Part shown: positions 17,115 through 26,120 of the stretch, one piece after another
Numbering within the stretch: position 1 is the first letter of the stretch
How the letters are laid out: each line of letters begins with the position of its first letter
Source: Deltaproteobacteria bacterium
GTDB taxonomy: Bacteria > Myxococcota_A > Polyangia > HGW-17 > SLPX01
Direction of reading: 5' to 3'
Assembly (NCBI GenBank): GCA_021162935.1
Contig: JAGGXR010000010.1
Location: 18,190-82,189, forward strand
Length of the DNA stretch: 64,000 bases
Position numbers and translations under genes: made by a program
The notes under the pieces: model-generated
Told to the model about the DNA's origin: nothing
The model's input: the letters and a program-made list of their open reading frames with translations, nothing else
The model's database searches: none

Positions 17115-19505
17115 ATGTCCAGGTCACGGAGCGATTCATTGCTGGATCGTGGCTCGTCGTGGCTGCGCGGCGGCTTTGATTCCTTGGAGGAGCGGCTGGA
17201 TCGGACCTACCTGCGCAGAAGCTTGCCACTGGCTCTGGTCCTCTTGTTGGTCGAACTCGCCGTTTTCCCTTTTTCCTATGCATCGTCGTTTGTGACCGCG
17301 ACCTCGGACTGGGTCCTATTGTCGGTCCAGGCCGTGGCATTGGCACCGGTCATCGGGTTTGCGGTGGCGGTCGTGGTGAGCCACGTTGGCTGGCTGGGTG
17401 GGCGGTTGCCTCTTGCCGCTGCCACGTGGGCGAGGTGGGCTGCCCTGGCCTTTATGGCCTGTTTCGGCCTGGCGATCGCGGGAAACGCCCCGGGCCGTCT
17501 GGTTGGCGTGGGGCCCCTGTGGTCCTATGGACTGGTGGCGGCGCTCGTGGCGGCGCTTTGGTGGTGGACCCGACTGTCGCGATTGCCCGAGGGCAGTCGG
17601 GCCAAGTTCGCGGCGGAGTTGTTCGCCGTCCTCTTGTTCCTCGTCTGGCTCGTGGCGCACGACGCCGTGGATTTCTATTTCGGCCGGTTCGGGTTTCGTT
17701 CGGCGAAACAGTCCGTCTGGTCGGCGCTCCTGCTCGTCGTCGTGTGGACATCGGTGATGGCGCCTGGTGCCATGGTGCGGCTCGACGGATGGTCTGCTCG
17801 GGCCGGGAGTCGGTCGTCTCGCGGATTCGGGGCCTGTTGCTGGACCGGATGGCTGCTGGCTGTCGGTCTGTTTTCCTTGGCCGGCGCCGTCTTTTGGGCG
17901 ACGGGGCACTTTTACGTGGACAACTACCTCGAACTCCATTCGTGGCTGCTCCTGTTGGGCGTGGCGTCGGCCTGGTACGGGACGGTGCTCGTCCTTGGGC
18001 CGACGAGACGGCCCGGATCCGCGTCATCGACGGTAGGCGTGGGGCTCCGTTCGGCCCGAGCGTTTCGTTCATCCGGCCTGACCCTGCTGTCCCTGGCTGT
18101 GTCGCTCGGCCTGCTGGTTGGCATCGGGATCCGCACGAACGTGGGCTACGTGGGCTCGATCCACACGGTGATGCAGCGGGCCGGGTTGGAACTCGTCTAT
18201 GGGGATGTCCCGTCGATGCTTTCCTGGCCTGGTCGCCGTTTGCGTTTCCTGTGGAATCGGTACGAGCGATTTCGAGGTCGCGCCCTGCCGGTGGATCGAC
18301 AGGGCCGTCTGCCGTCCACGTTTGCGCCCATGGAGCAGCACCCGAGCCTGGTACGACGAGACCTTCGAGGCCTGGTCATCTTTTTCTTGGATCGAAAACG
18401 TCCCCAGGATTTGGGGCCCTACGATCAGCCGGGCACGACACCGCGGATTTCCGCCTGTTTTCGAGACGCTTTTCGGTTCGATCACTGTCTTTCGGCCGGC
18501 ACCTGCACCGAGGTGTCCTTTCCTGCAATCTACACCTCCACGTATGCCAGCACGAGGTGGCAGCGACGCGGGACGAATCTGCGGCGCCCGTACTGGTTTG
18601 CATACCAGAAGGGCTACAACCTGCCCAAGGTGTTCGAACGGGCCGGTTTCACGACCACGGTGGTGACGAATCGGTGGTACTATGAAGTGTTCTTCACGTC
18701 GCCTCTCAAGACCGCCATGTTCGGCGGGTTCGACCACATCGTGCGTGACGACCCGAAGGTGTCGGACCTGACCGAGTCGTTGCGTCACGCGTACCGGGCC
18801 ACGGGCGGTCTCGTGCCCTCGTCGGGTCGGTACCTGCTCGTGTTCCACATCCAGGTGCACGGTTTGGCAAAGATGAACGAGGTGGATTCCTTTGTGGGCG
18901 ATGTCTGTGACGAGATACGAAAGCAGGGGAGGTGGAACGATACCGTCTTGTTGCTCACATCGGATCATGGGGTCCAGTTTCGCGAGCACGGCCGGACCAA
19001 CTATGGCCACACGCTCTTCGAAGAGGAGGCTCGGGTGCCGGTTCTCCTGAGGATTCCGGGCATGCGTGGGCGTCACGTGTCCGAGCCCATCAGTTCGTTG
19101 GACCATCTGCCCACGTTCGTGGACCTATTCGGGATGACCGAGCATTTCGAGGTGGAGGGGCGTTCGTACCTTCCATTGCTCGCGGGGAGCGAGGATCCTG
19201 GTTCTTCGGTTTCACTGACATCGTCGCAAAGCAGGCGATGGCAGCGGTGGCGCGAGGCATGGAACCGGCGATTCCTGTTCACCGAGACGCGGAAGCACTT
19301 TCAGTCCGCGGCGATGCTGCAGGGCAGACTGAAACTCATCTGGTGGGCCAAGACGGGAGCCATGGCCCTGTTCGACCTGCGTACCGATCCTCATGAACGA
19401 CGCAATCTCATCGACAGTCGGAGATACGATTCAGCGCGTCGTCGTCTCTGGTGGGCGCTCCATCAGTTCTTGGCGCAGCGAAACGAGTTGCATTGGCCGT
19501 GGTAG
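17115..19505 (+). CDS. Membrane sulfatase / phosphoethanolamine-transferase-fold enzyme
   Basis: Alkaline-phosphatase-superfamily enzyme with about seven N-terminal membrane helices (residues ~40-370) and a periplasmic catalytic domain. The nucleophile region SAGTCTEVSFPAIYTSTYAS resembles the Thr-nucleophile motif of EptA/LTA-synthase enzymes more than the C/S-x-P-x-R of true sulfatases. Metal motif LLLTSDHGVQFREHGRTNYG follows, with NYGHTLFEEEARVPVLLRIP typical of the superfamily. ATG 17115 follows GGAGGA; a GTG at 17061 overlapping the rlmB stop is possible but lacks a ribosome site. A transfer of a phospho-group to lipid or glycan head groups is plausible; the substrate is unknown. Confidence 0.85.
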   Translation: MSRSRSDSLLDRGSSWLRGGFDSLEERLDRTYLRRSLPLALVLLLVELAVFPFSYASSFVTATSDWVLLSVQAVALAPVIGFAVAVVVSHVGWLGGRLPLAAATWARWAALAFMACFGLAIAGNAPGRLVGVGPLWSYGLVAALVAALWWWTRLSRLPEGSRAKFAAELFAVLLFLVWLVAHDAVDFYFGRFGFRSAKQSVWSALLLVVVWTSVMAPGAMVRLDGWSARAGSRSSRGFGACCWTGWLLAVGLFSLAGAVFWATGHFYVDNYLELHSWLLLLGVASAWYGTVLVLGPTRRPGSASSTVGVGLRSARAFRSSGLTLLSLAVSLGLLVGIGIRTNVGYVGSIHTVMQRAGLELVYGDVPSMLSWPGRRLRFLWNRYERFRGRALPVDRQGRLPSTFAPMEQHPSLVRRDLRGLVIFFLDRKRPQDLGPYDQPGTTPRISACFRDAFRFDHCLSAGTCTEVSFPAIYTSTYASTRWQRRGTNLRRPYWFAYQKGYNLPKVFERAGFTTTVVTNRWYYEVFFTSPLKTAMFGGFDHIVRDDPKVSDLTESLRHAYRATGGLVPSSGRYLLVFHIQVHGLAKMNEVDSFVGDVCDEIRKQGRWNDTVLLLTSDHGVQFREHGRTNYGHTLFEEEARVPVLLRIPGMRGRHVSEPISSLDHLPTFVDLFGMTEHFEVEGRSYLPLLAGSEDPGSSVSLTSSQSRRWQRWREAWNRRFLFTETRKHFQSAAMLQGRLKLIWWAKTGAMALFDLRTDPHERRNLIDSRRYDSARRRLWWALHQFLAQRNELHWPW

Positions 19506-19718
19506 ACCGGTCGGCGATACTCGGATCCGGGACGCAGATCGCCTTGCTTGCCTGCTTTGCATTCGGCCTGGGCTCGGCTATAAGTGAGCCTGCCGATTGC
19601 GAGGTGGCATGAGCCTTCCCGTCCGCGCCAAGGCGTGGCGAGGGGCATCGCAGGTGCGTCCGGAAGGCACGGAAATCTGGAGCGGATTGAACGAGCAACA
19701 CAAGGAGATGTGACGACG

Positions 19719-21008
19719 ATGCGTTCGGTGCAGGAGCAGATAGACTACTTGTTGCGTGGCACTTTGTTCGCCGATGAAGTGGGGGCGGGTGGTGAGTATC
19801 GACCGGCCCAAGACGGACAAACGGATGAGATCGCGGGCCTGCGGCAGCAGGCGCGTAAGGAGCTTGCAGAGCGGCTCGAAGCTGGACGCCCGCTACGCGT
19901 CTATCTGGGCGTGGACCCCACGGCGTCGAGTCTGCACATTGGGCATCTGGTTCCCGTGCTCAAGCTGAAGCAGTTCCAGGAACTCGGGCATCAGGTCGTA
20001 TTCTTGATCGGCGATTACACCGGCCTGATTGGCGACCCGAGCGGTAGGAGTCAGGCCCGAAAGCAACTGACCCCCGAGACGTTGGTCGAGATGAGTCGTG
20101 GATACGAGGACCAGGTGTTTCGTATTCTGGACCGGGACAAAACCGAGGTGCGCCGCAACAGCGAGTGGCTGTCCAAATTGAGCTTCAAGGACATCATCGA
20201 ACTGGCGGCCCTGTTCCCACTCAAGCAGATCGTGGCGCGTCGTGATTTCCAACAACGCATGGCTCAAGGCGAATCCCTGCGGTTCCACGAGACGCTCTAT
20301 GCGCTCATGCAGGGCTATGATGCCTATGCCCTGAACTGCGACGTGCAGGTCGGCGGATACGATCAGCATTTCAACCTGCTCGCCGGTCGGGTCATCCAGG
20401 AGGCCCGTAAGCAGACGCCTCAGATCATGCTGACCCTTCCGCTGCTGCCCGGCACCGACGGCCGCAAGATGAGCAAGTCGTACGGCAACACCATCGACGT
20501 GGCGGACAACGCCAGGGACATGTACGGCAAGGTCATGCGTATCGAGGACGAACTCATCGAGACGTATCTGGACCTGGCTTGTTTGCTGCCCACCGAGGAA
20601 CTGGACCGCATCAAGGTGGAGCTGCGCTCGGGTTCCGTCAATCCCATGGTGGTCAAGAAGCGGCTTTCGTGGGAGGTGACACGTCTCTACCACGGTGAGG
20701 AGGCGGCAGGTGAGGCGCAGGAGACGTTCGAACGCCTGAGCCAGCGGCGCGAAGTCCCCGTGGACGAGGACATCCCCGTGCGTGAAGTTCCTGTTGCAAT
20801 GTCCGACGGAAAGACACCCTGGGCCGTGGTCCTGGCCGAGTTGGGCCTGGTCCAGTCGCGGGGCGCGGCGCGGCGTCTCATGGAAGGCGGAGGGGTCAAG
20901 GTGGACGGTCAGGTCATTCGCGATCGGAATGCCATCTACGATGCGACGAGTCGGGTCATGGTGCAGTACGGCAAGAGGAACTTCGTGTTTCTGGAGCCGA
21001 TTCATTGA
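19719..21008 (+). CDS. tyrS: Tyrosyl-tRNA synthetase
   Basis: Class I synthetase that charges tRNA-Tyr. HIGH motif SSLHIGH, YALMQGYDAYAL with the tyrosine-binding residues, GGYDQHFN, KMSKS (GTDGRKMSKSYGN) and a C-terminal S4 RNA-binding domain (LGLVQSRGAARRLMEGGGVK). The KMSKS form places it in the TyrZ-like bacterial subgroup. ATG 19719 lies 11 bases after AAGGAG; a GTG at 19710 is too close. Compared with usual TyrRS the segment between the first helix and LRVYLGVDPTA carries an extra ~20 residues (ADEVGAGGEYRPAQDG...). Confidence 0.96.
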   Translation: MRSVQEQIDYLLRGTLFADEVGAGGEYRPAQDGQTDEIAGLRQQARKELAERLEAGRPLRVYLGVDPTASSLHIGHLVPVLKLKQFQELGHQVVFLIGDYTGLIGDPSGRSQARKQLTPETLVEMSRGYEDQVFRILDRDKTEVRRNSEWLSKLSFKDIIELAALFPLKQIVARRDFQQRMAQGESLRFHETLYALMQGYDAYALNCDVQVGGYDQHFNLLAGRVIQEARKQTPQIMLTLPLLPGTDGRKMSKSYGNTIDVADNARDMYGKVMRIEDELIETYLDLACLLPTEELDRIKVELRSGSVNPMVVKKRLSWEVTRLYHGEEAAGEAQETFERLSQRREVPVDEDIPVREVPVAMSDGKTPWAVVLAELGLVQSRGAARRLMEGGGVKVDGQVIRDRNAIYDATSRVMVQYGKRNFVFLEPIH

Positions 21009-21025
21009 TTCTTGGAGCCGCCTCG

Positions 21026-22837
21026 ATGCCTGACTCCTCTCCTCATGAGCAGGCCATGTCGGGTTCGCGGGGTTCATCCGAGGCCAACGAATCGTTGGTC
21101 AGCAGTGGAGGGCGTCGCCGTCGCGCCGAGCATTGGGATGCTCTGACGTCTGGGACATTCGACCTGCTCATTATCGGCGGGGGGATCAACGGTGCCGGAC
21201 TGGCCAGGGATGCGGTGCTGCGCGGTCTCAAGGTCGCCTTGGTGGACCGAGGCGACTTTGCCGAGGGGACGTCGTCCCGGTCTTCGAAGTTGATCCACGG
21301 GGGCCTGCGGTATCTGGAAACCTACGAGTTCGGCCTGGTCCGCGAATCCACGGCCGAACGGGCAGTCCAGATGAAACTCGCACCCCATCTCGTGAAGCCG
21401 ATTCCTTTCTGGTTCCCCATCTACCGCCAGCACAAGCACGGTGTGTTCTTCATGGACCTCGGCCTGTGGCTCTACGATATCCTGGCGTTGTTTCGGGTGC
21501 CCAAGGTGCATCGGGCCTATGCGTCTCAGTTCGTCGAAACCAAGATTCCAGATCTTCGACGCGACGGGTTGACCGGCGCCCTGTGGTACTTCGATTGCGC
21601 CACCGACGATGCCAGGTTGACCCTGGAGAACGTGCTCGACGCGGCGGATTTGGGGGCGGTGACCCTGAATCATGCCGAGGCGGTGGATCTTTTGCGATCC
21701 GGAGATCGCGTGGAGGGCGCCGTCATCCAGGACAAGCTGTCGGATCGAACCGTGGAGGTTCGGGCGAAGGTGGTGGTGTCCACCCTGGGGCCCTTTACGG
21801 ATGCCTTCTTTGAAAAGGCGGGGCTGACCGGCTCCAACGGACCGGTGCGGCAGCGTCTGCTCCGACCCACTCGCGGGAGTCACTTGGTGTTTTCCTCTGA
21901 GCACCTGCCGGTTCCTGGGGCGGTGGTCATGCTGTCGCCCAGGGACGATCGGCCGGTGTTCGCGATTCCTTGGGGCGACCGGACGTACGTGGGCACGACG
22001 GACGTGGACCACGAAGGGCCCTTCGACCAGGTTTTTTGTACGAGCGACGAAGTGGAGTATCTTGTCGAGACGCTCTCCTTCTATTTTCCTGAGTTGGATC
22101 TGAGCCCGGCGGACGTGGTCGGTATCTGGTCCGGCCTGCGGCCTTTGGTGGACGAGCCTGATGTGGAATCGGCGTCCAGGGTGAGTCGGGAGCACGAGAT
22201 TCTGGACGTGGCGCCTGGCCTCATCGCCTTGTTTGGAGGAAAGTTGACCACCTATCGTCTCATGGTGTCTCAGGTCATGGATCGGGTGTCCCATGTGCTG
22301 GGACGCGACTTGGGGCGCTGTCCCACCCGACATCGGTTGCTTCCCGGAGCGATCGGATTTGCCGACCCAAAGGCAGCAGCCGATCGGATCGGGGAGAACC
22401 GGGGGGCGGCCTCGGACGTGGCGCGGCATCTCGTTTCCGTCTATGGAAGCCGGGCGGACCAGGTGGCGACCCGCGGTGCGGAGCGCATTGCACCGGGGCG
22501 GCCCGTGGCTTGGGGGCAGGTGGACTATGCGGTCGAGACCGAGATGGCCCAGACCATCGAGGATGTGTTGATCAGACGGACCAGCTTTGGACTCAAGGAT
22601 GTCAGGACGAGCCTGGAGGTCGCCGAGTCCATTGCGGACCGGATGGGAGCCCTGTTGGGGTGGGATGAGGCGAGACGCCACGATGAGGTGGCGGCCTATC
22701 GGGGTTGGGTGGAGCAGAGTCTTCGATGCCTGGGAGGCTCGTCGGAGGCCACGATGGATCGGTCTGCATCGGACGAGGTTTTGGCGTGGTCGGCGTCCCA
22801 GGAGCAGCAGGACCGGAAGAGAGGGGGCGAATCATGA
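21026..22837 (+). CDS. glpD: Aerobic glycerol-3-phosphate dehydrogenase
   Basis: FAD-dependent GlpD, oxidising sn-glycerol-3-phosphate to DHAP and feeding electrons to quinones at the inner membrane. Dinucleotide-binding LLIIGGGINGAGLARDA, then GDFAEGTSSRSSKLIHGGLR, the substrate region RGSHLVF, GRTYVGTTD-type sequence (DRTYVGTTDVDHEG), LFGGKLTTYR and a C-terminal helical domain. A ~35-residue polar N-terminal leader precedes the Rossmann fold. ATG 21026 is preceded by GGAG. The 3' end overlaps the MscS start by four bases. No glpK or glpF is visible in the window. Confidence 0.95.
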   Translation: MPDSSPHEQAMSGSRGSSEANESLVSSGGRRRRAEHWDALTSGTFDLLIIGGGINGAGLARDAVLRGLKVALVDRGDFAEGTSSRSSKLIHGGLRYLETYEFGLVRESTAERAVQMKLAPHLVKPIPFWFPIYRQHKHGVFFMDLGLWLYDILALFRVPKVHRAYASQFVETKIPDLRRDGLTGALWYFDCATDDARLTLENVLDAADLGAVTLNHAEAVDLLRSGDRVEGAVIQDKLSDRTVEVRAKVVVSTLGPFTDAFFEKAGLTGSNGPVRQRLLRPTRGSHLVFSSEHLPVPGAVVMLSPRDDRPVFAIPWGDRTYVGTTDVDHEGPFDQVFCTSDEVEYLVETLSFYFPELDLSPADVVGIWSGLRPLVDEPDVESASRVSREHEILDVAPGLIALFGGKLTTYRLMVSQVMDRVSHVLGRDLGRCPTRHRLLPGAIGFADPKAAADRIGENRGAASDVARHLVSVYGSRADQVATRGAERIAPGRPVAWGQVDYAVETEMAQTIEDVLIRRTSFGLKDVRTSLEVAESIADRMGALLGWDEARRHDEVAAYRGWVEQSLRCLGGSSEATMDRSASDEVLAWSASQEQQDRKRGGES

Positions 22838-23985
22838 GTGCCGTGTGGCAGCTCGCAAGCAGGTCGTGGGTGTCTGCGGCGTCCCTGTGGGGTGCCATGA
22901 GCGATTGGGCCTGTCCGGCCTGGACGAGCGGGTGGTCCGGGTGGGTGCATGGCCGGTTGGGGCGGACCTTCTACACGCTCTCCATGCTCCTGATCGTTGT
23001 GCTGCTGCGCTGGGCCTTGGGCAAGGCGGCGGATCGTCGGATTTCCGATGGCGCGAGCTATCGCAAGGTGCTCCGGCTCTTGAACTATGGAGCCGTGACG
23101 GTCGTGCTCGTCAGTCTGTGGCGGATCTGGATCGGGAAATTCGGGTCCATTGGAACGTTCTTGGGCCTGGTCAGTGCTGGTATCGCCATCGCCATGCAGG
23201 ACACCATTGCGAACCTTGCTGGCGCCATGTACGTGTTCTGGACGCGGGCCTTCCACGTAGGCGATCGCATCTCGATCGGAGAGACCACTGGGGACGTCAT
23301 CGACACCGGACTGTTCCAGTTTACCATGGTCGAGGTGGGCAAGTGGGTGGACGCGGACCAGAGCACGGGCCGCATGGTCACGGTGCCCAACAGCAAGGTG
23401 CTCAAGACGCCCTTATACAACTACACGCGTGGTTTTGCCTTCATTTGGCACGAGATGCCCATCTTGGTGACCTTCGAGAGCAACTGGAGAGCGGCCAAAG
23501 AAATTGCCCTTCGGGCAGGACAGGAGGCCAGTCATGGCCTTTCGAAGGAAGCTGCGTCCCAGATGAAGCGTATGACAAGGCGGTTCAACATTAAGTATGG
23601 AAAGCTGACGCCCGTGGTTTATACGAAGGTGGTGGATTCCGGCATCCTGTTGACCCTGCGATTCCTGACACGGCCTAGACAGCGGCGCGGAATGGAAGAA
23701 AAGGTGTGGGAGTATGTCTTAGATGCCTTTGCGCATCGCGTGGATATCGATTTTGCCTACCCAACCACAAGGTACTATGACAACCGCCGGGAAGGAAAGC
23801 CTGAGACCGGAGGGCCTCAGGCCCCTGGTTTCGACGAATCTGGATTCATGGATTCCCGCAGCGGAGCAACCGATTCGGACGCCAGCCCAGCAGATGGCGT
23901 TCGCCTGGACGGGCCGGATTCCGATTCGGGAGCCGAAGCGTCAGGCACGATCGATTCCGGCCGTGACGCCTCGTCCTCGTCATGA
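22834..23985 (+). CDS. MscS-family mechanosensitive channel
   Basis: Small-conductance osmotic-stress channel. TM3 and the pore region read SIGTFLGLVSAGIAIAMQDT and IANLAGAMYVFWTRAFHVGD, followed by the beta domain RISIGETTGDVIDTGLFQFT, then VTVPNSKVLKTPLYNYTRG. An AGEGDR-like cytoplasmic vestibule with a long C-terminal Asp/Ser/Gly-rich acidic tail (~60 residues) completes 383 residues. The ATG overlaps the glpD stop (ATGA) and follows GAGGGGG, so it is coupled to glpD. Typical function is release of solutes on hypo-osmotic shock. Confidence 0.92.
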   Translation: MSAVWQLASRSWVSAASLWGAMSDWACPAWTSGWSGWVHGRLGRTFYTLSMLLIVVLLRWALGKAADRRISDGASYRKVLRLLNYGAVTVVLVSLWRIWIGKFGSIGTFLGLVSAGIAIAMQDTIANLAGAMYVFWTRAFHVGDRISIGETTGDVIDTGLFQFTMVEVGKWVDADQSTGRMVTVPNSKVLKTPLYNYTRGFAFIWHEMPILVTFESNWRAAKEIALRAGQEASHGLSKEAASQMKRMTRRFNIKYGKLTPVVYTKVVDSGILLTLRFLTRPRQRRGMEEKVWEYVLDAFAHRVDIDFAYPTTRYYDNRREGKPETGGPQAPGFDESGFMDSRSGATDSDASPADGVRLDGPDSDSGAEASGTIDSGRDASSSS

Positions 23986-24159
23986 TGGGACGCTGGGGCC
24001 AGGGTTGCGCGATGAAGGTTTTTTTGTCTTTTCTCACTGCCGAAATGGGCTAGTATTTGGATTCCCGAGTGGCTTCCGTCGGTTGGAGGCACCATCAAGC
24101 AGGTCGGAAGGTCGTCGTTGCTCGCGGGCGAAGGCCGATTCGTCGGGAGGTAGTTGAAG

Positions 24160-26046
24160 ATGCGAGGTGTGGCGGCCCTTTGGGCTGTGATGATGTTTTG
24201 GAGCGCACCGGCTGTGGCTGGTCCGGTGCGGCGGACCGGAATTGGTGCCAGGCTGGCCACGATTCCGGTCAGTCAGATTCGGCGCGGAATGGTGGGGTAT
24301 GGGCTGACCGTGTTCCACGGCACCAAGCCCGAACGGTTCCACGTTCGGGTCCTCGGGATCCTGCCGAACGCGTTTCCCCACGAGGATCTCATCGTCATCA
24401 TGTGTGACGATCCCAAGTTCAAGCATGCGGGCGTAGCGGCCGGGATGAGCGGCAGCCCCATCTATTTCAACGGCAAGATGGCCGGCGCCTTGGCCTATGG
24501 CCCCAGGTTCGCCAAGGACCCCCTGGCCATGGTAACCCCCATCGGGAACATGCTCGCCGAGTTGAAACGACCGCTGCACGGCATGGGTGGGGTTAAGCCG
24601 CCGGCTCCCACGGCAACGTTTCCGTTCCAGCGCCGCTCCGCACGTGCCGTCGTCCGGGTGCGCAGCCGCGCCGTGGCGCTGGCTGATCGGGCTCTGGGCC
24701 GCAGTCCGCTCGTGGACCTTTCCATGACCAATCGGTTGATGGTGCCTGGTGCCGGACGCAGCGTGTTGGCCGGCGGGATTCGGCCCCTTGGACTGCCCGT
24801 CACGGTGTCTGGCTTCGATTCGGAAAGTCTGGGCGAACTGAACGGCATGCTGAAGCAATACGGCATGTTTGCAGTTCGCGGTGGAGCCGGCGGTTCGGCG
24901 GCGGTTCGTCGATACGGCCCCCAGAAAGGATTCGTGGACGGTGGCCCCATCGGAGTGCAGTTCGTACGTGGCGATTTTACCGCCATGGCCACGGGAACAG
25001 TGACGGCGGTGGTTGGAAAGCAGTTGGTTGCCTTCGGTCATCCGTTTTTTGGAAATGGCGAGCATTACCTGCCGGCGGTCGGTGCCTGGATCCATCTCAT
25101 CGTGGCGTCGATCTACAGCAGTTACAAGATGTCGAGCCCACTGAATGAGCTGGGCAGTCTCATTCAGGACCGCCGAGCCTGCATTGCGGTGGACGAGAGG
25201 CGCCGGGCTCCCATGATCCCCTTGTCCGTGGCTGTGCGTTCCACGCGTGGGCTGTCGAAAATGTACCACGTGGACGTGCTGTCCAATCCGGCCATGGCGC
25301 CCTGGTACATGTACCTGGTGGTCAAGGCGGCCCTGCGTGACGCGGTTTCGGACATGACGAACGCTTTCGTGACCACGAAGGTGGTCATCAGGACGAAGCG
25401 TTTTGGCGCCCTGAGCTTCACGGATTACCTTTCCTCCACCAAGGGTGCCTATCGGAGCTTTTTGGCGAGTCGGAGTCGCGGCATTGCCCTGCTGCGACTG
25501 CTCTTTTCCAATCAATTTGGCAGGGTGCAGGTCCAGGGGATGGATGTGCAGGTCAAGGTGGACTACCAGATGCGAGTCGCCAAGATCGTGGCGCTGGACG
25601 TGGAACGGCCCACGGTGGAACCAGGTTCCATCATGAACCTGAGGGTCACCCTCCATCGTTGGCGTGCTGGGCGTTACCACGTCAATGTGCCGGTGCGCAT
25701 CCCAGTGGTGCCGGACGGGTCGGTCTTGAGGATTCGCGTCGAGGCTGGGAGCCAGGTGAAGCCGGACTTCGCCCCGCCCAGGACGGTCAAGGACGTGATC
25801 CGAATCTATCGGCGGACGTACAGCTCGAAACAGTTGGTGGTCACGGTGCGAACCGCCGGTGAGGGAACGACCGTTGGTGACCGGCTGATTACGGAGCTGC
25901 CTGGGTCTGTGCTGGACTCGATGCGTTCGGCGACCCACGCCGAGAATTCGAAGGTTTTGACCAAGGCCTGGCGCAAGGTCATGTGGCTCGGCAACATGCT
26001 CATGGGGAGCAAGGACATCAGGATACGGGTTCAGAGCCGAAGGTGA
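24160..26046 (+). CDS. S55 (SpoIVB-like) peptidase-domain protein
   Basis: Secreted 628-residue protein with signal MRGVAALWAVMMFWSAPAVA. GGGAGG precedes ATG 24160. The N-terminal GIGARLATIPVSQIRRGMVG and YGLTVFHGTKPERFHVRVLG lead into VAAGMSGSPIYFNGKMAGAL with the S55 serine motif GMSGSP at residues 95-100. A second S55-type motif, TGTVTAVVGKQLVAFGHPFF, has His near residue 294. In SpoIVB the His motif comes before GMSGSP; here the order is reversed, as I recall for the Acidobacteria/deltaproteobacterial relatives. A C-terminal beta-rich region follows. Likely a regulatory periplasmic serine peptidase or a catalytically altered relative. The next gene is a propeller protein in the same direction. 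Confidence 0.82.
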   Translation: MRGVAALWAVMMFWSAPAVAGPVRRTGIGARLATIPVSQIRRGMVGYGLTVFHGTKPERFHVRVLGILPNAFPHEDLIVIMCDDPKFKHAGVAAGMSGSPIYFNGKMAGALAYGPRFAKDPLAMVTPIGNMLAELKRPLHGMGGVKPPAPTATFPFQRRSARAVVRVRSRAVALADRALGRSPLVDLSMTNRLMVPGAGRSVLAGGIRPLGLPVTVSGFDSESLGELNGMLKQYGMFAVRGGAGGSAAVRRYGPQKGFVDGGPIGVQFVRGDFTAMATGTVTAVVGKQLVAFGHPFFGNGEHYLPAVGAWIHLIVASIYSSYKMSSPLNELGSLIQDRRACIAVDERRRAPMIPLSVAVRSTRGLSKMYHVDVLSNPAMAPWYMYLVVKAALRDAVSDMTNAFVTTKVVIRTKRFGALSFTDYLSSTKGAYRSFLASRSRGIALLRLLFSNQFGRVQVQGMDVQVKVDYQMRVAKIVALDVERPTVEPGSIMNLRVTLHRWRAGRYHVNVPVRIPVVPDGSVLRIRVEAGSQVKPDFAPPRTVKDVIRIYRRTYSSKQLVVTVRTAGEGTTVGDRLITELPGSVLDSMRSATHAENSKVLTKAWRKVMWLGNMLMGSKDIRIRVQSRR

Positions 26047-26120
26047 CGAGTAGGGTAGGATTCTCCCATGGGTCATGGACAGAAACAGTGACGGAACGAG
26101 AGAGCAATCGAGGTAGATGG

